DNA from: JBOHNM01 sp050730675
Lineage (GTDB): Bacteria; Planctomycetota; Phycisphaerae; Phycisphaerales; UBA1924
Length of the DNA stretch: 6,291 nt
Direction: 5' to 3'
NCBI GenBank assembly: GCA_050730675.1
Contig: JBOHNM010000197.1
Location: 1-6,291, forward strand
Translations under genes and position numbers: made by a program
The notes under the pieces: generated by a model
Database searches by the model: none
What the model saw: the letters and a program-made list of their open reading frames with translations, nothing else
What the model was told of the DNA's origin: nothing
Shown: positions 1 through 4,751 of the stretch, piece after piece
Layout of the letters: each line of letters starts with the position of its first letter
Numbering within the stretch: the stretch's first letter is position 1

Positions 1-23
1 GCATCCACAATGTCGAAGTGCAT
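1..23 (-). CDS. Possible 5' end of a divergent gene, cut by the window edge
   Basis: Read on the minus strand from an ATG at 23-21, the frame gives MHFDIVD and runs off the window. Such an opening is reminiscent of FabZ/FabA-type hydroxyacyl-ACP dehydratases, which often begin with a short Met-x-Phe-(Asp/Glu)-(Leu/Ile)-(Ile/Val)-Asp helix, but seven codons cannot establish a family. No clear Shine-Dalgarno sequence sits just upstream of the ATG. If real, it is transcribed away from recO and the two genes share the spacer at 24-73. It could equally be chance. Confidence 0.3.
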
Positions 24-38
24 GGCCGAGGATAGCGA

Positions 39-62
39 CCCGCCCGCCACCACCCACCCCCC
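39..62 (-). repeat. G-quadruplex-type motif in the spacer before recO
   Basis: The plus strand carries C-runs at 39-41, 43-45, 53-55 and 57-62. On the minus strand these are four runs of at least three G, separated by loops of 1, 7 and 1 bases, which satisfies the standard G3+N1-7 rule. The motif ends 11 bases before the recO GTG and lies 16 bases upstream of the possible minus-strand ATG at 21-23. Folding in the cell is not shown; the pattern is what is seen. Confidence 0.5.
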
Positions 63-73
63 TACTTTCCTCC

Positions 74-862
74 GTGCCGCCTGTCCACGACGCCGCCCTC
101 TGCATCCGACACTGGGACTGGTCCGAGACCAGCCAGACTGTCTCGCTCTTCACGCGCGGCCATGGCCTGGTCCGTGCTTTGGCCAAGGGCGCCAAGCGCC
201 CCGGTTCCCCCTTCTCCGGAGGCCTCGAACTTCTCACCGTCGGCGACGCGGGCCTCGTCATCAAACCAACCACGGAACTCGCCCTCCTCACCGAGTGGGA
301 TCTCACCGAGATCTTCCCCGCGCTGCGCACCAGCCTCCCGCGTCAGCACGCCGGCCTCTACGCCGCCGACCTGCTCCAACGCCTGGTCACCGACCGTGAC
401 CCTCATCCGGATCTCTTCGACGCCGCCGTCACGCTCTTCCGCGCACTCGACATCCACGACGACCCCGCCGCGCTGCTGCGCTTCCAATTCGCAGCGCTCA
501 CCTCCACCGGCTACCGCCCGGTCCTCGACCGCGATGTCCGCACCGGCGCAGAGTTGCCGTCGAGCAAGCCGCTCGCGTTCAGTCCTTCACTCGGCGGCCT
601 CACTTCAGATACTGCGGCGTCCGACGCATCGCCCCTCGCCGAAGAACTCTGGCGTGTCCGCCCCGCGACAATCGGTGCCCTCCGCGCGATCGATGCCGCT
701 TCTCCGGAAGAAGTGCAACCCATTTCGCGAGCCGACACCGACCGCGCCAACCGCCTGCTCGCGGCGTACATCCGGCACTTGATCGGGATTGAGCCCCCCA
801 CCCTCGGGTTGGTGTTTCCGGACCTTGCCGGCAAACCAGCGGTTTCCCGGAGCCCGGCGTGA
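74..862 (+). CDS. recO: DNA repair protein RecO, without zinc-finger cysteines
   Basis: RecO works in RecF-pathway recombinational repair: with RecR it helps load RecA onto SSB-coated single-stranded DNA and can anneal complementary strands. The 262-residue length fits the family. Residues 1-80 look like the N-terminal OB fold, with the typical WSETS segment (16-20), LFTRGHGLVRALAKGAKRP (25-43) and a following beta-rich stretch; the rest resembles the helical RecO C-terminal domain. The FSPSLGGL strand (169-176), which in many RecO proteins sits between two Cys pairs, is kept, but the cysteines around it are absent; the only Cys is residue 10. The GTG start places the conserved core at the expected distance from the N-terminus. 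The frame stays open to the window edge but has no ATG, GTG or TTG further upstream. No Shine-Dalgarno sequence is visible; the leader is pyrimidine-rich. The HDOD gene follows in the same direction. Confidence 0.9.
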   Translation: MPPVHDAALCIRHWDWSETSQTVSLFTRGHGLVRALAKGAKRPGSPFSGGLELLTVGDAGLVIKPTTELALLTEWDLTEIFPALRTSLPRQHAGLYAADLLQRLVTDRDPHPDLFDAAVTLFRALDIHDDPAALLRFQFAALTSTGYRPVLDRDVRTGAELPSSKPLAFSPSLGGLTSDTAASDASPLAEELWRVRPATIGALRAIDAASPEEVQPISRADTDRANRLLAAYIRHLIGIEPPTLGLVFPDLAGKPAVSRSPA

Positions 863-892
863 AGTCCGCCGCGGCCTTGGTCGATGCTGCGC

Positions 893-914
893 ATAGCCGC
901 AACGGCGAAGCTAT
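893..914 (+). other. Small inverted repeat just before the HDOD ribosome binding site
   Basis: ATAGC at 893-897 pairs with GCTAT at 910-914, and an inner CGC/GCG pair (898-900 with 905-907, allowing a bulge) can extend the stem. It ends one base before the GGAGA at 916-920. It lacks a T-run, so it is not an intrinsic terminator for recO; at most it could modulate translation of the downstream gene. With an average-looking stem in GC-rich DNA it may be chance. Confidence 0.25.
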
Positions 915-915
915 C

Positions 916-920
916 GGAGA
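916..920 (+). promoter_or_regulatory. Shine-Dalgarno site choosing the start of the HDOD gene
   Basis: GGAGA ends 11 bases before the ATG at 932. The alternative in-frame ATG at 884 has no purine-rich site in front of it and would add 16 residues that resemble no HDOD N-terminus. This favours the start at 932. Confidence 0.55.
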
Positions 921-931
921 CCGGACGCCCG

Positions 932-2416
932 ATGAACCCGGACATCGTCGAAAAAGTGCTCGCCTGCCAAAAGCTCCCTAGCCTCCCGGCTGTCGCCGTG
1001 AGGGTGCTGGAGCTGTCGGGCAGGGAAAACGTCTCCTTCAAGGAGATCGCCGAGACGATCACGTCCGATGCGGGCCTGGCGAGCAAGGTTCTCCGCACCG
1101 TCAATTCCTCCTTCTACGCCCTGCGCAAGCCCTGCTCCTCGATCAATCAGGCGATCGTCATGCTCGGCCTCTCGGCTGTCAAGACCCTAGCCCTGGGCTT
1201 CTCGCTGGTCAGCTCCATCGCCAAAACCGAGAGCAAGAGCTTCGACTACGCCGCCTACTGGCGCCGCAGCCTCTACAGCGGCGTCGCCGCCAAGTGCGTC
1301 GCCGCCGCCGCCAAGATCGGCCGTGACGAAGAGGCCTTCCTGGGCGGTCTGCTTCAGGACGTCGGCATGGTCGCCCTCTCGCAGGCCCTGGGAGACGAGT
1401 ACCTTGCCGTCCTCACCGAGGCCGGCCCCGACCACAACAATCTGTCGCGCGTGGAGTTCAACGCCTACGAGATGACCCACGCCGACGTGGGCGCCCAGCT
1501 CGCCGGCCGCTGGAAGCTCCCGCCCGACCTGATGATGCCGATCAAGTTCCACCACAAGTCCAACGCCGCCCCCAAGGAATACGCACAACTGTGCGCGGCC
1601 GTGGCCCTGGGCAACATCATCACCGACGTGCTCACGACCGCCGAGCCCGCCGTCGCCCTCAAGAAGTACTACACCAAGGCCCAGGAGTGGTTCGCCCTCA
1701 ACGAGGCTCAGGCCGACGAGATCCTCAAGAAGGCCACCGAGGGCGCCCAGGACATGGCCCGCCTCCTCTCGGTTGATGCCGGCAAAACCGTCGATGTCGA
1801 GACCATCAAGACCCAGGCCAAGGCCAACCTCCTCGGCCTCAAGACCCCCATCGGCGACGCCCCGAACTTTGGTGGCGACGGCTTGGACCCCTCCACCGGG
1901 CTCCCAGGGCGCGAGGCCTTCAACCGCAACCTGATCGTGGCGTTCGAGCAGACCGCCGCCGGCGGCCCCCCGGTATCGATCGCCCTGTTCGCCCTTGACG
2001 GCCTCAAGGAACTCAAGGCCTCCGACGGCGAGCACATGGCCGAGGCGGCCATGGCCACCACCGCCAAGATGATCCGCGCCCACTTTGAATCCGCCGGCGG
2101 CGTCCTCTGCCGCTTCGATTTCGACCAGTTCGCCGCCATCATGCCCAAGATCGACCGTCTCAGCGCCACCCGCCTGGCCGAGGACGCCCGCAAGATCATG
2201 GCGGGCGGGCCCGCCAAGGTCCAGCCCCCCGGGCTCAAACCCGTGGAACTCTCGCTCACGCTCTCCGCCGGCGCCGCCTGCTTCGAGCTGGCCACCCACG
2301 ACAAGTTCCCCGACGCCGAGGCGCTGGTCACCCTCGTGCAGCGTGCCCTGGTCAGCGCCCAGTCCGCCGGGCACAACACCATGAAGGTGTATGTTCCCAA
2401 GGCCCAGGCCGCCTGA
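932..2416 (+). CDS. HDOD-domain signalling protein with a degenerate GGDEF domain
   Basis: The 494-residue protein has two recognisable parts. Residues about 10-210 form an HDOD domain, the HD-related output or sensor module found in bacterial regulatory proteins. Its marks are LPSLPAVAVRVL (15-26), DAGLASKVLRTVNS (46-59), SINQAIVMLGL (70-80) and a late HH (207-208). The place where HD phosphohydrolases carry HD reads QDVG (142-145), so hydrolase activity is unlikely. A helical linker of about 100 residues leads to a GGDEF-like fold (about 316-488) beginning DPSTGLPGREAF (319-330). The active-site loop is RFDFDQF (394-400) where active cyclases have R-(Y/F)-GGDEF, and the first metal-binding Asp is replaced in FALDGLK (353-359). 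No RxxD inhibitory site is visible. Cyclic-di-GMP synthesis is therefore not expected; a binding or scaffold role is possible. There is no signal peptide or membrane segment. An upstream start at 884 remains possible. The ligand and partners are unknown. Confidence 0.88.
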   Translation: MNPDIVEKVLACQKLPSLPAVAVRVLELSGRENVSFKEIAETITSDAGLASKVLRTVNSSFYALRKPCSSINQAIVMLGLSAVKTLALGFSLVSSIAKTESKSFDYAAYWRRSLYSGVAAKCVAAAAKIGRDEEAFLGGLLQDVGMVALSQALGDEYLAVLTEAGPDHNNLSRVEFNAYEMTHADVGAQLAGRWKLPPDLMMPIKFHHKSNAAPKEYAQLCAAVALGNIITDVLTTAEPAVALKKYYTKAQEWFALNEAQADEILKKATEGAQDMARLLSVDAGKTVDVETIKTQAKANLLGLKTPIGDAPNFGGDGLDPSTGLPGREAFNRNLIVAFEQTAAGGPPVSIALFALDGLKELKASDGEHMAEAAMATTAKMIRAHFESAGGVLCRFDFDQFAAIMPKIDRLSATRLAEDARKIMAGGPAKVQPPGLKPVELSLTLSAGAACFELATHDKFPDAEALVTLVQRALVSAQSAGHNTMKVYVPKAQAA

Positions 2417-2426
2417 TCACCAATCC

Positions 2427-3647
2427 TCACGCGGGACGCAGCGTGCCCACCGCCGCCGGGTGCAGCGGAAACTCGTCGATCAATCTGCGCACATCCGCCA
2501 CGGTCACACGGTTGATCCGCTCCAGTTCATCCTGGAGCGTCGTGTACCGCTGCTGGTACATCCACTGCCGCCCGATACGGTGCATCCGCCCGTCGGGCTG
2601 CTCCCCCGCGAGCGTCACGCCCGTCGCCACCCGCGCACGGATCCGTTCGACATCCTCCGCCGTCACCGCGTCCTTCAGCCCCGCGATCTCGCGCTCGGTG
2701 ATCTCCCAGGCCTCCTCGAGGTTGTCCGGCTCGCACGCCAGGAACACCCGCAGATCCCCCACGCCGTCGCGCGGGTCGTACCCCGCGTCGGCCGCCTCGG
2801 CCAGCCCCGTCTCGATCAGCGCCCAGTGCAGGCGGCTGTTGTCCGGTCCGCCCAGCGCCTGCGCCACCACGAACGCCGCATAGCGCCGCTCGTCATCGGC
2901 CCCGGGCCCCGGCGCGATGAGCATCCGGTACACCCGCGCCACCTTCGCGTCCGTCAGATCTGTGCTCCGCTCGCCGAAGCTGAAACTCCCCTGGTCACGC
3001 TTGGCGCCTGTCACCTGCCACCGCCCGCACAATTCACCGACCTGCTCCACCGCGGCCTTGAAGTCCACGTTCCCCGCCAGCGCCACTACCGTGTTGTCCG
3101 CGCTGTAGCGGTCGTGGAAGTACCCGCGCATCTGCTCGGCCGTCAACGCCGCGATCGTCTGCGGCGTCCCCAGCACGCGGTGCGAAAGTCGGTTCTGGCC
3201 GTAGTGCTCTTCCAGCAGCTTCTCGTACAGCACCCAGACCGGGTCGTCGGCGTACATCGCGATCTCTTCAAGAATGACACTCTTCTCCGCCGTGAAATCG
3301 GTCTCGCGCAAGGCCGGACGCATCATGTCCGTCAGCAATTCCACCGCCTTGGGCAGAAACTCCGGCAGCACCGCGGCATGGAACGCCGTCATCTCCGCGC
3401 TGGTGTACGCGTTGGCCCGCGCCCCCATGGCGTCGAACTCGCGGTTCACATCGTCGCTGGTCCGCTTGGCCGTTCCCTTGAACATCATGTGCTCGAGGAA
3501 GTGGCTCACTCCCATCACTCCCGGCGCCTCGTCCCGCGCCCCCGTGCGCACGAAGAACCCCGCGGCACTCGTGTGCGCCGCCGGATCGGTCTCGGCAATG
3601 ATGGTCAGGCCGTTGGGAAGAACCGCTTGCTGGAAGGCGACGGGCAT
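2427..3647 (-). CDS. M16 family zinc metallopeptidase (insulinase/processing-peptidase type)
   Basis: This 406-residue protein has the size of the M16B (mitochondrial-processing-peptidase-like) subunit. The inverted zinc motif HFLEH is at 49-53 (His49, Glu52 catalytic, His53), and the third ligand is expected at Glu128 in SVILEEIAMYADDP (123-136), 75 residues later, as in the family. Other family marks are PNGLTII (11-17), MMFKGT (54-59) and ANAYTSAEMTAFHA (78-91). The C-terminal half (about 165-400) matches the second, non-catalytic M16 domain. No signal peptide is seen, so it is probably cytoplasmic; such enzymes degrade peptides held inside a two-lobed chamber, but the substrate here is unknown. 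The reading frame runs upstream to 3854, but this extension crosses a terminator and the end of the carrier gene and shows no family similarity, and no start codon lies between the terminator and 3647. No good Shine-Dalgarno sequence is visible. It converges with the HDOD gene. Confidence 0.92.
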   Translation of the reverse strand: MPVAFQQAVLPNGLTIIAETDPAAHTSAAGFFVRTGARDEAPGVMGVSHFLEHMMFKGTAKRTSDDVNREFDAMGARANAYTSAEMTAFHAAVLPEFLPKAVELLTDMMRPALRETDFTAEKSVILEEIAMYADDPVWVLYEKLLEEHYGQNRLSHRVLGTPQTIAALTAEQMRGYFHDRYSADNTVVALAGNVDFKAAVEQVGELCGRWQVTGAKRDQGSFSFGERSTDLTDAKVARVYRMLIAPGPGADDERRYAAFVVAQALGGPDNSRLHWALIETGLAEAADAGYDPRDGVGDLRVFLACEPDNLEEAWEITEREIAGLKDAVTAEDVERIRARVATGVTLAGEQPDGRMHRIGRQWMYQQRYTTLQDELERINRVTVADVRRLIDEFPLHPAAVGTLRPA

Positions 3648-3673
3648 GACCGGAGCGTAGCGGCAACACGCCG

Positions 3674-3704
3674 AAAAGAAAAAAACCCCGCGTGGGCCGC
3701 GGGG
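3674..3704 (-). terminator. Rho-independent terminator after the Fe-S genes
   Basis: On the minus strand a perfect 7-bp GC stem (CCCCGCG with CGCGGGG; plus-strand arms 3686-3692 and 3698-3704, loop 3693-3697) is followed directly by seven T, one C and four T (plus-strand A-runs 3679-3685 and 3674-3677). It lies 43 bases past the stop of the IscA/ErpA-like gene and ends only 26 bases before the M16 start codon, so it separates the Fe-S genes from the peptidase gene. Confidence 0.9.
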
Positions 3705-3728
3705 CGTGCAAGGACTTGCTTGGACCGA

Positions 3729-3757
3729 CAGTTCAGGCCGAGCCAGTTCAGGCCGAG
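3729..3757 (-). repeat. 15-base tandem duplication across the carrier gene stop codon
   Basis: A 14-base word, CAGTTCAGGCCGAG on the plus strand, occurs at 3729-3742 and again at 3744-3757, giving a period of 15. On the minus strand the gene ends ...Ser-Ala-TGA and the repeat recreates, in frame, Ser-Ala-TGA 15 bases later (with Thr-Gly before it). The second stop acts as a spare if the first is read through. Confidence 0.85.
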
Positions 3758-4125
3758 AACGACGAGCCGCACCCGCAGCTGCTGGTCGCGTTGGGGTTGG
3801 AAAAGACAAACCCGCGCCCCATGATCTCGTCCTTGAAGTCGATCTTGGTGCCACTGAGGTACAGCAGGCTCTTGGGATCGCAGACGATCTTGATGCCGTG
3901 CTGCACGAACTCCTCGTCGGTGTCCTTCTGGCTCTCGGTCAGGTCCAGCAGGTAGCTGAAGCCCGAGCACCCGCCACCCTTGACGCCCACGCGCAGGCGG
4001 ATCTTGTCGGCGTCGAGCTCCTGCTGCTGGATGATGTTGCGGACCTCTCGGGCCGCGCTCTCCGAAAGGATGAGCCCCGAAGAGGTCTCGGTCTGCGAGG
4101 CGGGTTGGCCGGTGGCAATCGACAT
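3748..4125 (-). CDS. A-type Fe-S cluster carrier (IscA/ErpA/HesB family)
   Basis: A-type carriers bind an Fe-S cluster between the subunits of a dimer and pass it to target apoproteins. The 125-residue protein has the three conserved cysteines: Cys53 in VKGGGCSGFSY (48-58) and Cys117/Cys119 in NPNATSSCGCGSSF (110-123). An extra Cys82 (IVCDPKS) is not part of the motif. The GGGCSGF segment, DPKSL and the C-terminal NPNATSSCGCGSSF look more like ErpA than like E. coli IscA, but subfamily assignment by eye is unsafe, so no symbol is given. Residues 1-14 are a polar, probably flexible N-terminus. The start at 4125 follows a strong AGGAG with 6-base spacing; upstream in-frame codons to 4215 are non-homologous. 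It lies 111 bases downstream of iscU with its own candidate -10 box, and a terminator follows it. Confidence 0.93.
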   Translation of the reverse strand: MSIATGQPASQTETSSGLILSESAAREVRNIIQQQELDADKIRLRVGVKGGGCSGFSYLLDLTESQKDTDEEFVQHGIKIVCDPKSLLYLSGTKIDFKDEIMGRGFVFSNPNATSSCGCGSSFSA

Positions 4126-4131
4126 GGCTGA

Positions 4132-4136
4132 CTCCT
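4132..4136 (-). promoter_or_regulatory. Shine-Dalgarno site of the A-type carrier gene
   Basis: The minus strand reads AGGAG, six bases before the ATG at 4125. It is the strongest ribosome binding site in the window and fixes the start over the longer in-frame extension. Confidence 0.8.
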
Positions 4137-4165
4137 GATCGGACCGGGATCGCCGGCCGACACCA

Positions 4166-4171
4166 ATTATA
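4166..4171 (-). promoter_or_regulatory. Candidate -10 box for the A-type carrier gene
   Basis: The minus strand shows a perfect TATAAT in an otherwise GC-rich spacer. Transcription would begin near 4159, giving a leader of roughly 33 bases that contains the AGGAG. No -35 hexamer resembling TTGACA is found 16-19 bases upstream; an inverted repeat (4188-4211) occupies that place instead. Confidence 0.45.
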
Positions 4172-4187
4172 CGTTCGAGGAGCGGGC

Positions 4188-4211
4188 GTGGTGCGGATTG
4201 CCGCCTGCCAC
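4188..4211 (-). other. Interrupted inverted repeat between iscU and the carrier gene
   Basis: On the plus strand GTGG (4188-4191) pairs with CCAC (4208-4211), and GCGG (4193-4196) with CCGC (4201-4204), around a 4-base loop. It starts 26 bases beyond the iscU stop codon and overlaps the expected -35 position of the TATAAT box. No T-run follows, so it is not a standard terminator. It could be an mRNA 3' hairpin of iscSU or an operator. Confidence 0.35.
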
Positions 4212-4236
4212 ACACAGAGCAACAGTGACCAGACGG

Positions 4237-4671
4237 TTAGTGGACCTTGGCGGCGTGGGATCCCTCGGCGGGCAGACCGTTCTTCTGCTTGTAGTCGGCG
4301 ATAGCCGCCTTGATGGCATCCTCGGCCAGCACCGAGCAGTGGATCTTCACCGGCGGGAGGCTCAACTCCTGCACGATATCGGTGTTGCGGATCTCGTCAG
4401 CCTGCTCGAGGGTCCGCCCCTTGAGCCACTCGGTGGCCAGCGAGCTGGAGGCGATGGCCGAGCCGCAGCCGAAGCACTTGAACTTGGCGTCCTCGATCAA
4501 CCCCGACTTGGGATCAACCTTGATCTGCAGCTGCATGACGTCGCCGCATTCGGGCGCGCCGACGAGCCCGACGCCGACATCCTTGCGCGTTTTGATTTCG
4601 GCCTGCGTGCCGAAGGTGCCGACGTTGCGCGGGTGCTCGTAGTGATCGATGATCTTGGGGCCGTAGGCCAT
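4237..4671 (-). CDS. iscU: Fe-S cluster assembly scaffold protein IscU
   Basis: IscU is the scaffold on which iron and IscS-derived sulfur are joined before the cluster is passed on. The 144-residue protein is very close in pattern to the proteobacterial/mitochondrial type. Cluster ligands are visible: Cys42 and Asp44 in GAPECGDVMQLQIKV (38-52), Cys69 in FGCGSAIASSS (67-77), and His111/Cys112. The LPPVK motif (105-109), which in E. coli IscU is bound by the chaperone HscA, is intact. Cys66, three residues before Cys69, is an additional cysteine where E. coli has Thr. A few more residues than in E. coli separate the N-terminal NPRNVG-like stretch (HPRNVG, 13-18) from the first ligand. The start at 4671 gives MAYGPKIIDHYEHP, the usual IscU opening, behind a GGAG. 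It lies 80 bases downstream of iscS, probably in one transcript. Confidence 0.96.
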   Translation of the reverse strand: MAYGPKIIDHYEHPRNVGTFGTQAEIKTRKDVGVGLVGAPECGDVMQLQIKVDPKSGLIEDAKFKCFGCGSAIASSSLATEWLKGRTLEQADEIRNTDIVQELSLPPVKIHCSVLAEDAIKAAIADYKQKNGLPAEGSHAAKVH

Positions 4672-4678
4672 GGTGATG

Positions 4679-4682
4679 CTCC
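4679..4682 (-). promoter_or_regulatory. Shine-Dalgarno site of iscU
   Basis: GGAG on the minus strand lies seven bases before the ATG at 4671. It supports that start over the in-frame ATG at 4722, which would add 17 residues not found in IscU proteins. Confidence 0.7.
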
Positions 4683-4708
4683 GGTGGAAATCGAACTTTG
4701 TCTTCAAA

Positions 4709-4750
4709 CCCAACGCCAACAACTAAGGACCAAAGACCAACCGCAAATGA
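4709..4750. repeat. Degenerate heptanucleotide tandem repeat between iscU and iscS
   Basis: Read in sevens on the plus strand, 4716-4750 gives CCAACAA, CTAAGGA, CCAAAGA, CCAACCG and CAAATGA, with a further imperfect unit at 4709-4715. The loose consensus is CCAA followed by three variable bases. The best-conserved part is GACCAA twice with one base between (4728-4740). It fills most of the 80-base gap and abuts the iscS stop. Composition differs from its GC-rich surroundings. Confidence 0.45.
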
Positions 4751-4751
4751 C

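Noticed and set aside
884..931. Longer start for the HDOD gene
   Set aside because: No Shine-Dalgarno sequence before 884 and the added 16 residues do not look like an HDOD N-terminus; not fully excluded.
1187..2374. Minus-strand open frame of 395 codons opposite the HDOD gene
   Set aside because: Gly/Leu/Val-rich shadow frame; the plus strand has clear HDOD and GGDEF-like signatures.
2391..3824. Plus-strand open frame of 477 codons opposite the M16 gene
   Set aside because: It is rich in Arg, His and Pro without any recognisable domain, as expected for the shadow of a GC-rich gene; the minus strand has the full M16 motif set.
3648..3854. Upstream in-frame extension of the M16 gene
   Set aside because: It would translate the terminator hairpin and overlap the end of the carrier gene; the residues are Arg/Pro-rich and unlike any M16 N-terminus.
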